A model generated the notes under the pieces. The model saw only the letters and a program-made list of their open reading frames with translations, was not told the DNA's origin and did no database searches. Shown here in pieces: positions 8,245 through 16,008 of a stretch of DNA of 64,000 bases; position 1 is the stretch's first letter; each line of letters starts with the position of its first letter. The position numbers and the translations under genes are program-made. This DNA is from Xanthomonas euroxanthea. Its GTDB lineage: Bacteria; Pseudomonadota; Gammaproteobacteria; Xanthomonadales; Xanthomonadaceae. The stretch lies in assembly GCF_900476395.1 (NCBI RefSeq), contig NZ_UIHB01000001.1, positions 711,385-775,384 of the forward strand, read 5' to 3'.

Positions 8245-9740
8245 GTGGCCAGGTGTTGCAAGAAGCTAGCTTAATTCTCGCGGCTGAAGACTGTGAGCCA
8301 AGTGCTTTTGATAGCCTGCATAAATTTCCATCTCAAAATGATCAAAGAATCATAAGAACACTCCTAGCTCATGGCCCAGTGCTTCTTCGAGGTGGGCGGG
8401 GCTCTGGAAAAAGCGCATTCATGATTGCTGCTGCAAAGAGGCTTTCATTGGGAGCTGCTGACGCGCCGGCCATCGGTATATATATGAGTTTAAGGCATGC
8501 GCCACTTCTTAAAAGTAGTGGCGATGCATACGAAAAAATATTGTGTGAAATAATTATCAGATCTGTCAAAGATGCACTTGGTACGGTTGTAGGTGACTTT
8601 TCACCATCAAAGGATGTGGGTTCCTTACAGTATGAGCTTTCAAACTTGGCTGAACGCCTTGGCAAACGCCTAGTATTGTTCTTTGATGACGCTGCTCATC
8701 TTGGTCGTGAAGCATCTTTAGAAGATTTTTTTGATATATATAGAACGTTGTCTGGGAGCGCCGTTTCTTGCAAGGCTGCTATCTATCCAGGTGTTACTAA
8801 ATTCGGTGTCAGGTTTGACGTTTATAATGATGCCACCGTCATTGATCTTCTGAGAAGCGAAGAGTTCCCGGAGTTCAATGAGACTTTTTTGGGTGTTATG
8901 GATGCTCGCTATCCCAGCGATTTTGATGGTGTATTTAGCGGTGGATTAGACAAAAAGTTGGTTGCTGGATTTCTCGCGCAGTCAGTGCTTGGTAACATGC
9001 GGGGTTTTGTTTTTGCATGCAATAAGTTAAAAGAAAGAGCCGCCGGTTCCTCTAAAGTAGGTCTTTCTGAGCTTAATGAGACGCTAATTGACTTGGCTGC
9101 TAACTACTATTGGCCGCTACTTCAAGAGATTAAGCCGAAGCTTGGTATGTACGAGCCAATGGTCTCTGTTGCGCAAGATGTTGCAGAGATATTGTTCTCC
9201 GAGGTCGGAGAAAAAACAGCAAATCCTAGAGACATGATTGTTCATAGAGACATAGATGAACGCTTGGCTAAGCCTCTGCAAATACTCGAGTACGCAGGAT
9301 TTTTATCCAAGAGAGAGGCGTCTCGCGCAATGAAGTCAGGAGGGCGGGGTGCACGCTATGCACTCAATTTATGTTCGTTACTAGAGCAAACCTCAGGCTC
9401 ACGATTAACACGAGAGCTTTTCGATAAATGGTGTCAGCGTTCTCGTGAGGAGGCGGTTCAGTTCGGGAGGTCCAGTCTTCTTGGGAATATAAAGGTTCCA
9501 GCAACACCTGATACGGAAGATTTGGCGATACTAAATGAACCGTTGGAAACCCTTCTCAAATCTAAGCTTTACCCTTATGGATTAAGCCAGCAGCGAATTG
9601 ATGCTCTCAAGGATAGCGGATTTATCAGTGTAGGGGATTTGGCTATGGCTACTGATGACGAGTTGGATTCCATCCCATATTTTGGAGAGGTTTCTATCAC
9701 ACGGGTTAGAAATGTGGTGGGTCAAGCAATTTGGATGTAA
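8241..9740 (+). CDS. P-loop ATPase with C-terminal helix-hairpin-helix-like domain
   Basis: A 499-residue protein. GGRGSGKSAF near residue 51 is a Walker A motif, and LVLFFDDAAH near residue 145 fits Walker B, with the overall look of an ORC/AAA- or STAND-type ATPase. The last 50 residues (DSGFISVGDLAMATDDELDSI...) resemble the helix-hairpin-helix / RNA-polymerase-alpha-tail fold that binds nucleic acid. Low GC, coupled to the gene at 7480 and flanked by transposon debris, it looks like a transferred module. ATPases of this kind paired with an unknown partner are common in anti-phage systems, but I know of no named system with this pair. Confidence 0.75.
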   Translation: MSGQVLQEASLILAAEDCEPSAFDSLHKFPSQNDQRIIRTLLAHGPVLLRGGRGSGKSAFMIAAAKRLSLGAADAPAIGIYMSLRHAPLLKSSGDAYEKILCEIIIRSVKDALGTVVGDFSPSKDVGSLQYELSNLAERLGKRLVLFFDDAAHLGREASLEDFFDIYRTLSGSAVSCKAAIYPGVTKFGVRFDVYNDATVIDLLRSEEFPEFNETFLGVMDARYPSDFDGVFSGGLDKKLVAGFLAQSVLGNMRGFVFACNKLKERAAGSSKVGLSELNETLIDLAANYYWPLLQEIKPKLGMYEPMVSVAQDVAEILFSEVGEKTANPRDMIVHRDIDERLAKPLQILEYAGFLSKREASRAMKSGGRGARYALNLCSLLEQTSGSRLTRELFDKWCQRSREEAVQFGRSSLLGNIKVPATPDTEDLAILNEPLETLLKSKLYPYGLSQQRIDALKDSGFISVGDLAMATDDELDSIPYFGEVSITRVRNVVGQAIWM

Positions 9741-9805
9741 TTCCGTAACCGCGAACAAAAAAGCGCAGAAGGCGAAAAAATCGGGTCGGGCCCACTCATC
9801 GATCT

Positions 9806-9946
9806 TCGGTACTTGGCTTGTGTGGCCGATGAGCGGCCTGGCCCCCGCAAAGCGGCGGGTCTTGGCTTTGACAAGTGCGGGGAACGTGTGGTCGCCGAGC
9901 GCTCGCTGCTGTCGTAGATGAAGGCAGATGCTGACGAGCAGTTAGG
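9806..9946 (-). pseudogene. RAYT transposase remnant (C-terminal part)
   Basis: Nucleotide sequence closely parallels the 3' part of the RAYT gene at 12488-13184 (GTGGCCGATGAGCGG...CCCGCAAAGCGG...GTCTTGGCTT...GCTGCTGTAGATGAAG) but with indels that break the frame and without the rest of the gene. It is a decayed fragment. Confidence 0.7.
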
Positions 9947-10064
9947 GCAAAAGGAACCGAGGTAATTAAGCGAACCGGTCGTACAGGCCCGCGCGGCGAT
10001 GCCATAGCGGGCCTGTGTCGCCGCCGTCAGGCTGAGGTCTTCTTCTTGAGCAGGAGACCAGGCC

Positions 10065-10193
10065 ATGCCGCGTCAGCCGCGTCTGAAACTGCCCGGTATT
10101 CCGATGCATGCCATGCAGAGATACGTGAACTTCATATGGGTCATGACGAACATGCAATCTGCTTCCACCTCATGCAAAAGCGCCCGAGGGTGA
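10065..10193 (+). pseudogene. RAYT transposase remnant (N-terminal part)
   Basis: Starts MPRQPRLKLPGIPMHAMQ, matching the amino end typical of REP-associated tyrosine transposases (compare MARLPRIDLPGIPQHIVQRG in the copy at 12488-13184). The match is lost after about 20 residues and a stop follows at 10191-10193. GAGCAGGAGACC upstream is a remnant ribosome site. Confidence 0.65.
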
Positions 10194-10402
10194 CTTGCGC
10201 TTCCAAGCAATGGTGAGGCGTTGTTGGGCAGACCAGCGACGTGCCGCTCGGGTGGCCGTCCTGCGGGAAGATTCAGTAGGTTTAATTGCCTCCGGTCCTT
10301 TAAGCTAAGCCTGACTCTATAAATCCTTGCACCATGCATATGGTGGATGGCATTGCGAAGAGGAAGGCCAAGGAGGCCTTCCTTGTTCGATCGGGGGGTA
10401 CG

Positions 10403-10744
10403 TCATTTATCCAAGTCAACGTTTACAGACTCGACAACAACTTCAATCTCACGTATGCCGTTCTTCTTCGGTCCAATAGATACTTCGACAGTTGCGGTGA
10501 CAAGGACGTCAGCAACCTCCTTCCGCTCCTCCTCATCCTCGATGCTGAAGATCGTGCCGTCACCCTTGGCCTTCACCACATAGCGGTCATTTCCCAAGTC
10601 CACATCATCAAGGTCGAACTCAGACTCGGTGATGTCAATGTCAATCAGTGCGCCCTCGCCTCTTTCGATCTTGACCCCATTCCATTCGCCGCTGCGAACT
10701 TCCTCTTCGATAGCTTCTTTGATTGCGTCCAGCAACGTTCCCAT
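10403..10744 (-). CDS. Small acidic protein of unknown function
   Basis: A 113-residue, strongly acidic protein (rich in Glu and Asp, for example IEDEEERKEVADVL) with alternating hydrophobic strands in the middle. There is no signal peptide or membrane segment. The start ATG follows GAGGTCTTGTC. It stands alone between transposon remnants and its codon use is less GC-biased than the chromosome. I do not recognise a family; acidic small proteins can be antirestriction or DNA-mimic factors, but nothing here shows that. Confidence 0.6.
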   Translation of the reverse strand: MGTLLDAIKEAIEEEVRSGEWNGVKIERGEGALIDIDITESEFDLDDVDLGNDRYVVKAKGDGTIFSIEDEEERKEVADVLVTATVEVSIGPKKNGIREIEVVVESVNVDLDK

Positions 10745-10952
10745 GACAAGACCTCATGTGTGGCGGAATTGATGAGGCTACTAACTTTCAAGTCAGTAGC
10801 TCAGAGAGCATATCGCTTCTTCGCCGCGCACATCGGACACTTTTAACAAAATGAAGGGAGGCGCTGAGTCTCAATGCGGCGGCGGTCAAACCGCCCGAAC
10901 CCCGAGCCGGGCCCGGCCGACAAGGCAGGGCACAAGGGGACGGCGGAATAAC

Positions 10953-10961
10953 GGGGTCAGG
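10953..10961 (+). repeat. GGGGTCAGG tag, occurrence 1
   Basis: Part of AATAACGGGGTCAGGTTGA, the recurring end sequence described under findings. The IS3 left end starts about 12 bases later. Confidence 0.6.
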
Positions 10962-11024
10962 TTGAGCCACCCCTGATAACTCGGACACCTGAAAGCGAGG
11001 ACAATCCTCGCACGGAGGTGTTCG

Positions 11025-11318
11025 ATGCAGAAGCGGCAGCGGTTCACGGCGGAGTTCAAGCGGGAAGCAGTGCGGTTGCTCAAGGCGGGAGATCGGCCAG
11101 CGGCTGTGATCGCGCGGGAGTTAGGCATCCCGCGCAACCGTCTCTACAAGTGGGCCACAGATCTCGATGCGAAGGGCGCTGGCGCCTTTGGCGGCAGTGG
11201 CCGGGCCAAGGCCAACCCGGATGAACTGGCCAAGCTGCAGCGCGAGAACGAGCGGCTGCGCCAAGAGAACGAGATCCTAAAAAAAGCGGCGGCGTACTTT
11301 GCGCGGGAGCTACCGTGA
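11025..11318 (+). CDS. IS3-family transposase OrfA
   Basis: A 97-residue protein: helix-turn-helix at residues 5-50 (FTAEFKREAVRLLKAGD, then the recognition helix VIARELGIPRNRLYKW) and a leucine-zipper coiled coil at the end (LAKLQRENERLRQENEILKKA). This is the DNA-binding first ORF of IS3 elements, which normally makes an OrfAB fusion by frameshifting. GGAGGTGTTCG precedes the start. Because orfB is truncated it probably has no transposase activity left. Confidence 0.9.
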   Translation: MQKRQRFTAEFKREAVRLLKAGDRPAAVIARELGIPRNRLYKWATDLDAKGAGAFGGSGRAKANPDELAKLQRENERLRQENEILKKAAAYFARELP

Positions 11319-11374
11319 AGTACGCCTGGATCCGAGACCAGCGGGGTTACCGGGTGCGCTGGCTCTGCCAATAA
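11315..11374 (+). pseudogene. IS3 OrfB transposase, amino-terminal stub
   Basis: GTG start overlapping the orfA stop, encoding 19 residues (MKYAWIRDQRGYRVRWLCQ) typical of the beginning of IS3 OrfB, then a TAA supplied by the abutting GGGGTCAGG tag. The DDE catalytic core is absent. Confidence 0.8.
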
Positions 11375-11579
11375 ACGGGGTCAGGTTCACTTCTGGTTGT
11401 AGTGAACTTTTCCTCCGTTTTCTTGAGACTGAACGGAGGAGGTCGAGCTGAACCACAAGCGGGGACTCTCCAAGGCGCGCCGAGCGGGGTGCCTGTGTGT
11501 AAGCCCAGCAAACTTGGGCAGGGCATGAATATGAGGTCGGACACTATGAGCAGCGGGTCAGGCTTTTATTAGCGGGTTA
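11375..11579. other. Tag-bounded debris between IS3 and the coiled-coil gene
   Basis: Bounded by GGGGTCAGG at 11377 and a related GCGGGTCAGG at 11553. It includes a TCCTCCGTTTTC / GAACGGAGGAGG inverted pair near 11410-11450 that may be the end of another element. No gene is supported. Confidence 0.4.
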
Positions 11580-12200
11580 TTAGTTAACACAGTTGGTATA
11601 TTGCGCGTGAAGTTGGGATAACTTGCTCTGTGTCTGTTCAGACCTTCTCAGCAATTCGTCGCGTTCAAGCTTTTGTTGTGGATAAATTCGAGTGCCATTA
11701 GCGTCGGTGATCCAAGCAAATGCCCTCATGTTAGCTTCTATCTGTGACGCAATTTGTTCTTCACTCAATTTTGTAGCTTGGATCTGATTCCATATATTTG
11801 AGCATGCGGCAGAACGCTCTGTACTTTTGCTCTCAGCCAACATTCTCTGCTGGCGTTCATCTGAAAGAGTGCTGGTGAGAATATTGTGATTTTTTAGAAG
11901 TTCATTGTTTTCTTCTTGGATTTTAGATATTTTTAAATTTAATTCATCGAAACTATCTTTTGAGACATACTTTGCAAGTAAATCGTTCCGGCCAATGTAA
12001 TTGGTTGCCACATCTTCTCTGTCAATGAAATTTTCCTTTATTTCGCTGGCTGTGAAGGTTTGATTTCCAGTGATTTTATTGTATGTTGGGGCTGCGCAAA
12101 TGCCGAGATAAAATACACCGATCGCAGCGCTGCCAACACTGACTAGGGGATGGTTTTTTGCTGCATTTATAATATCGCTTAAAAAGCTAAGCTGTGTCAT
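11580..12200 (-). CDS. Unknown membrane-anchored coiled-coil protein
   Basis: A 206-residue protein with one hydrophobic segment near the amino end (LVSVGSAAIGVFYLGICAA, about residues 19-37) followed by a helical region with heptads around residues 80-125 (FDELNLKISKIQEENNELLKNH begins the coil). Strongly A/T-rich, unlike the chromosome, so it is likely acquired. Its start lies inside the end of the upstream minus-strand ORF (12187-12465), which suggests a former operon. Function unknown. Confidence 0.65.
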   Translation of the reverse strand: MTQLSFLSDIINAAKNHPLVSVGSAAIGVFYLGICAAPTYNKITGNQTFTASEIKENFIDREDVATNYIGRNDLLAKYVSKDSFDELNLKISKIQEENNELLKNHNILTSTLSDERQQRMLAESKSTERSAACSNIWNQIQATKLSEEQIASQIEANMRAFAWITDANGTRIYPQQKLERDELLRRSEQTQSKLSQLHAQYTNCVN

Positions 12201-12465
12201 TTTGACCTACAAAATTTTGATTTTTATTTCGACCGACAGATTGGATTGACTTATTAGTCTGCTGTGTTCGGTTTGTGCGATCGATGAGTATGCCTGAAGA
12301 ATCCGATCGTTTGATCTCGTCTGCGAAGAGTGGGGCGAAAATCTCGTTTGCCCGGTACACAGCAGCATATGGCACGCGCGACTCGTCAAGCAACGCAGCG
12401 ATCCGTTCCCCAATAGCACCTTTTCCTTGGTCGCCTCTTTGGTGAGTGCAATAACGGGGTTGCAA
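12187..12465 (-). pseudogene. Amino-terminally truncated gene of unknown function
   Basis: About 85 residues remain in frame (GAIGERIAALLDESRVPYAAV..., then FAPLFADEIKR), ending in VGQNDTA and overlapping the next gene's ATG. The amino end runs into AATAACGGGGTTGCAATAACGGGGGTCAGG, the recurring tag, and there is no credible start codon or ribosome site of its own. I read it as the tail of a gene cut by the element to its right. The family is not recognised. Confidence 0.5.
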
Positions 12466-13290
12466 TAACGGGGGTCAGGTTGAATTATCAGTCGGCGGTG
12501 TTCGGTTTGCGTGGCCGATGAGCGGGCCTGACGCCCGCAAAGCGGTGGGTCTTGGCTTCGACCATTGCGCGGAAGGCGTCGTGGCCCAGGGCTTGCTGCT
12601 GTAGATGAAGACGAATGCTGCTAAGCAGTTCGTCGGAGAGGGCTTCATCGAGCTGAGCACGGCAGGCGTTGGATCGCTCAATCGGGTCGCTGCCAAGCGC
12701 AAGCCAGCAGGGATGTGGTGTCAGCGCGGAGTGTTTGCGCTGGCCTAGGTTGGCTGGGCAACTGGACCAGCGGTACGCCGCTGGGTTGTCGGTCAGGCGA
12801 GCACGCACCGGATTGAGCTCAATGTAGCGATAGCAGCGAAGGACGTAGTCTGCACTGTCCCACAAGACACGCTTTGTACCGCCCTTCCCATAGCGTACCA
12901 GTGCGCCCGTGGCGGCCATTGAACAATGCGACGTAGTTTCGTCCAAGCCGCTGCATCAGTTGACCGATTCGTCCCGCAGCAGACGGCGTGACTAGCAAGT
13001 GCACATGGTTGTCCATCAAGACGTAAGCGTGCAACTGGCAGCCTGTGGCGTGCAGGGCCTCATGCATCAGGTGCAGATAGCGCAATCGATCGCCATCATC
13101 CAGAAAGCAGGGCAAGCGGTTGTTCCCGCGTTGCACGATGTGCTGCGGGATGCCGGGAAGGTCGATGCGTGGAAGTCTGGCCATGGCACAAGACTCGCAG
13201 CCAGGCATTGGTGCTGATAGCGAGGAAACCTCTCGAGAGCTGACGACGTAGCCTGAAATTTGCGTAGGAAGTGAACCTGATCCCGTTAGC
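12466..13290 (-). mobile_element. RAYT-carrying unit with inverted GGGGTCAGGTT-type ends
   Basis: The left boundary reads AATAACGGGGGTCAGGTTGAATT and the right boundary reads, inverted, AAGTGAACCTGATCCCGTTAG. The two ends are imperfect inverted copies of each other and enclose a frameshifted RAYT transposase on the minus strand. The left end abuts a truncated gene. Boundaries are approximate. Confidence 0.55.
12488..13184 (-). pseudogene. REP-associated tyrosine transposase (RAYT), frameshifted
   Basis: The amino part begins MARLPRIDLPGIPQHIVQRGNNR and has the HUH-type metal motif NHVHLL, then GRTGTLWEGRYKACLV. The rest (DYVLRCYRYIELNPVRARL... to the end) continues in another frame. One extra base in a CCC/GGG run near 12859-12861 explains the shift (GTGGGAC where GTGGAC is expected). 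These single-strand-specific transposases mobilise REP palindromes. With the shift the copy is probably dead. GCCATGG marks the start; no good Shine-Dalgarno is visible. Confidence 0.85.
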
Positions 13291-13403
13291 GCCACCCCGT
13301 TAGCGCCGTGTAGCAACTAAACCTGACCGCTGTTAGCGGTGTATAAATAAGCAGAGCCATAGACGTGCGGCTTGCTAGTCTTGCTTAAAGTGAAGGGATA
13401 CAC

Positions 13404-14042
13404 ATGCAACGATATGGGCAACTACTGCTATGGGTTCTGGCCTGCTTAGGCATCTTGGTGCTGACAGGTTGCCAGGCACAGACAACCCAAACGCAGGACG
13501 TGCCAACGCGCGTTGCGGCGGATGGGCAGGTTCCCATCGTACGACCGCTGCAGTTGGCGGCGATGACCAGTCCGATGGTGGTCGAATTCAACGTGCAGCC
13601 TCCTGGCAAGAGCGCGACTGGCACACTGTTCCTGGGTATCCGCGTCGGTGACGATGATGCTCTGAAGTCACTTGAAGCTGCTCAAGCGCTCCGCAGATCG
13701 GGTCTGCACGCTGAGCTTGTTCTGAAACGGCTTGAACCAAGCGGTGCAATCAACATGCCATTGGTGCGTGTTGAATCGCAGGCAGGCGTCCCCGCTCGGA
13801 CCATCGCTGTGAGTGCAGACGGGCGTGTTCCAGGCGTTTGGCTGGACGAGGTGGATGTCTCGTCCCTTCAATCTGTGGGTCTGGAATCTCCAAAGCGTCG
13901 CTACACGCAGCTTGCCTTCGCATGGGCGCAAGGAATTCAGCCTGGCAGGTATCAGCTGAGCATTAGGGTGTTTGGCCAGCCGCCGCGGTTGGCATCGATC
14001 GAATCCGAGTTGCTGGTCGCTTACCGGCACAAATCAAATTAG
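13404..14042 (+). CDS. Lipoprotein, probable orphan immunity protein (X-Tfi)
   Basis: A 212-residue lipoprotein: signal peptide and lipobox LVLTGC (Cys about residue 23). It is a clear paralogue of the lipoprotein at 36229-36873; both have an LFLGIRV/LMLGLRV strand, an HAELVLKRLEPSGA/HARLHLTRVDGAA stretch, and end with PGRYQLSIRV/PGRYRLVVEL then LLVAY/LIVAY. That paralogue sits before an XVIPCD effector, and this one sits before the truncated effector at 14052. The role is immunity against a periplasmic cysteine-peptidase-like effector. With its own effector destroyed it may persist as orphan protection. GTGAAGGG precedes the ATG. Confidence 0.75.
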   Translation: MQRYGQLLLWVLACLGILVLTGCQAQTTQTQDVPTRVAADGQVPIVRPLQLAAMTSPMVVEFNVQPPGKSATGTLFLGIRVGDDDALKSLEAAQALRRSGLHAELVLKRLEPSGAINMPLVRVESQAGVPARTIAVSADGRVPGVWLDEVDVSSLQSVGLESPKRRYTQLAFAWAQGIQPGRYQLSIRVFGQPPRLASIESELLVAYRHKSN

Positions 14043-14051
14043 GAACACCTC

Positions 14052-14264
14052 ATGGACGATAAATACGCTGTCACTCTCTACGTTGCCGCGCCGGGGACAC
14101 CGCTTCTTGACGGTGGAACATCAGTGGCAGGGCACATGTACTACACAGTCACGCACGGGAAGGAACAAACCAGCTTCGGGTTTGCGCCCATTGAGCACGG
14201 CGTGATGTCAGGGCCTGGAAAGGTCTACAACAATGACGCCGATGGAGTAACGGGGTCAGGTTGA
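14052..14264 (+). pseudogene. Truncated T4SS effector (amino-terminal catalytic start only)
   Basis: The first 65 or so residues align with the start of the effector at 36877: YVAAPGTPLLDGGTSVAGHMY versus YLASPGTPLKEGGTSFTGHMY, then FGFAP. The His of GHMY (residue 28) is retained, but the Cys-containing part and the XVIPCD secretion signal are missing. The ORF ends in GVTGSG encoded by the tag GTAACGGGGTCAGGTTGA, so the gene was cut at about 14246. Confidence 0.8.
14251..14262 (+). repeat. GGGGTCAGG tag interrupting the effector gene
   Basis: CGGGGTCAGGTTGACTT. The reading frame of the effector at 14052 stops inside it, and the sequence beyond is unrelated low-GC DNA. Confidence 0.6.
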
Positions 14265-14341
14265 CTTACTTGATTGATGGCGTCCATATGTCCAGTCCTT
14301 TAATTATTATGGGGCACTAGCTTAAAGTGATGGAGGTGGCG

Positions 14342-14742
14342 ATGAGCAGGGTTTCTGTTGAAATTGCGAAAGATGATCAGCTTGTAAAACAAGGTAGTTT
14401 TGTAGAAGCAACGCTTGAGTTGGGACGAAATCTTGTAACTACGGCCGTGATGGCCGCAGCAAGTGCGAAAGTTATGGGCGATGAAATAGGTGCTGTGCTT
14501 CAGCCCTTTGTTTCGTTGGCTGTAGCACTATCTGTTCAGGCTGTGATGGCTATTTTCTTGCTTTCAATGTCCTTATTTTGGTTGATCCTATCGGGGATGC
14601 GCTATTTTAAGTACTTCGAGAGCAACTTTAGGAAAAAGGGGGGGTTATCAAATTTTCTGCTGCTGCGTCCTTGATGATCTTAGCTGGCGTTGCGCTGGTA
14701 GTCCTTACCTTTGGTGTCGCTGCAATTGGGGTCAAGAAATAA
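14342..14742 (+). pseudogene. Small membrane protein split at a run of seven G
   Basis: GGAGGTGGCG precedes ATG 14342. The first frame gives 110 residues with a long hydrophobic stretch (FVSLAVALSVQAVMAIFLLS, then LFWLILSG) and stops at 14672-14674. Downstream of the G-run at 14638-14644 a second frame continues as VIKFSAAASLMILAGVALVVLTFG...GVKK to 14742, another membrane segment. A one-base change in the G-run would restore one reading frame. It is either a disrupted gene or a slippage-controlled one. Low GC, lying between two tags. Function unknown. Confidence 0.5.
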
Positions 14743-14752
14743 ATAGGAAATA

Positions 14753-15105
14753 ACAGGGTCAGGTTAACTTATCAGTCGGCGGTGTTCGGTTTGCGTGGCC
14801 GATGAGCGGGCCTGACACCCGCAAATGGGCGGGTTTTGGCAACGACAGTCGTGCGGAAGGCTGCCTGGTCCAGAGCTCGCTGCTGCTGTAGATGAAGGCG
14901 GATGCTGGCGAGCAATTCGTCCGACAGGGGTTCATCGACCAAGGCGCAGTAGGCGTTGAATCGCTCAATCGGTCCATTGCCAAGCAAGTCAACAGGTATG
15001 GGGCGTCAGTGCAGAGTGCACACGCTGGCCAAGATTGGCTGGATAATCGGACCAGGGACCCGCCGCCGGGTCGTCGTCCAAGCGTGCACGCACCTGGTTG
15101 GTTCT
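14753..15105 (-). pseudogene. RAYT transposase remnant with tag end
   Basis: Begins with ACAGGGTCAGGTTAACTTATCAGTCGGCGG, as in the element at 12466, and continues through the matching C-terminal coding part (in frame to about 14987: IERFNAYCALVDEPLSDELL..., ending RPRKPNTAD). Homology is lost near 15105, just before the 3' end of the effector gene at 15115. The amino-terminal half with the HUH motif is absent. Confidence 0.75.
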
Positions 15106-15114
15106 AGAAATTCG

Positions 15115-15987
15115 CTAAACCATTCGGGGACTAACGGCCTGAGCATTGGGTTCCATTGAAGGCTGTGCGGCAGCATGTTGGGCTAGCACTGTACTGGAAT
15201 GTTCGAGGGTGGGAGGTTGCTCGCCCGCAAGTACCGATGCGCGGAATCCAGGAGTCGTTCCTACGACGAACACGTCGCCTTCCCGCTCAATGACCCGTCC
15301 CACCTTCGACATGTCATTGATTCCGGCTTCGTGCGCACGCTGAGCAGCGAAGGCGACCCGTTCATCGGAGATGTGCAGAGGCAATCCTTCGCGTAGTCCA
15401 GCGAAAAGACGATTTCCAGCATGCTCTGGATCAGTCATTGCCCTAGCCGAAAGACTGTTACGTTCTTCCGCTGGCTCGACCTTCCCAAGGGAGTTACTTG
15501 ATCGTCCCTCGCGCGCAGGCTCATTCGCTTCAGGCGTGGACGGGGACGTAGGATGCCGAGACTCCAGCTCGCGAATGGTGTCGATCAACGCATTGGGCGT
15601 TTCCACGGTGGGCAACCATGTACCTGCATCAATCTGCTTTCCGGTGACGCGAGACACCGTTTCGCTAGCCCACGACGAACAGTTGTTATTTAGTTCCCAA
15701 GTGACATTCTCGCGAAGCGCTTGATCGAGGGCTTTGGTTTGAGCCGGTGAGAGTTCGTAGTAGCGGTCGGCATCAGAACGCTGTCCCTTTTCCATTCCGG
15801 AACGGATGTCGGTGCCAGCCCCGTTATCCTTCACCATCGGATGGTTGTCGGGCCACAATCCATAGTATTCCGTAGGCGAATCGCCTCGTTTGACCGTAAT
15901 CCAGGCATGGCCGTCAGTCAGGCCGCCCTGTCCACCATTGCTGTGTATTCCAAGCACAACGCGCTCATTAGCCGGTTCTGTGCCCAT
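15115..15987 (-). CDS. T4SS antibacterial effector, permuted NlpC/P60-like peptidase with XVIPCD
   Basis: A 290-residue protein. GGLTDGHAWITV (His27) and NNCSSWASE (Cys103) have the His-before-Cys order of the circularly permuted NlpC/P60 (LRAT-like) cysteine hydrolases; Tyr41-Tyr42 and Asp47 follow the His strand. Residues 186-285 form an XVIPCD-like tail (DPEHAGNRLFAGLREGL, then INDMSKVGRVIEREGDVFVVG, ending in a Gln-containing low-complexity stretch). It probably cleaves peptidoglycan peptides or a lipid-linked amide in rival cells. It is preceded on the same strand by the lipoprotein gene at 16009-16386 (21-base gap), the likely immunity partner. The 3' end is 10 bases from a RAYT fragment. 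Confidence 0.8.
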   Translation of the reverse strand: MGTEPANERVVLGIHSNGGQGGLTDGHAWITVKRGDSPTEYYGLWPDNHPMVKDNGAGTDIRSGMEKGQRSDADRYYELSPAQTKALDQALRENVTWELNNNCSSWASETVSRVTGKQIDAGTWLPTVETPNALIDTIRELESRHPTSPSTPEANEPAREGRSSNSLGKVEPAEERNSLSARAMTDPEHAGNRLFAGLREGLPLHISDERVAFAAQRAHEAGINDMSKVGRVIEREGDVFVVGTTPGFRASVLAGEQPPTLEHSSTVLAQHAAAQPSMEPNAQAVSPRMV

Positions 15988-16008
15988 TGCATCGCTCCTT
16001 GACTGGAA

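Larger units (their letters stand above)
9741..10402. other. Transposon debris between the ATPase module and the small acidic gene
   Basis: No intact gene. It contains a minus-strand RAYT C-terminal fragment (9806-9946) and a plus-strand RAYT N-terminal fragment (10065-10193), both listed separately. The remainder (10194-10402) shows nothing recognisable. Confidence 0.6.
10973..11374 (+). mobile_element. Truncated IS3-family insertion sequence
   Basis: The left end begins near TGATAACTCGGACACCTGAAAGCG. orfA is complete, but orfB is cut after about 19 codons, exactly where the sequence AATAAACGGGGTCAGGTTCACTT begins. No right end is visible. The element cannot transpose by itself. Confidence 0.8.

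Noticed and set aside
10334..10846. Plus-strand open frame opposite the small acidic gene
   Set aside because: The minus-strand frame has a balanced acidic composition, a start with a ribosome site and a clean stop; the plus frame has none of these.
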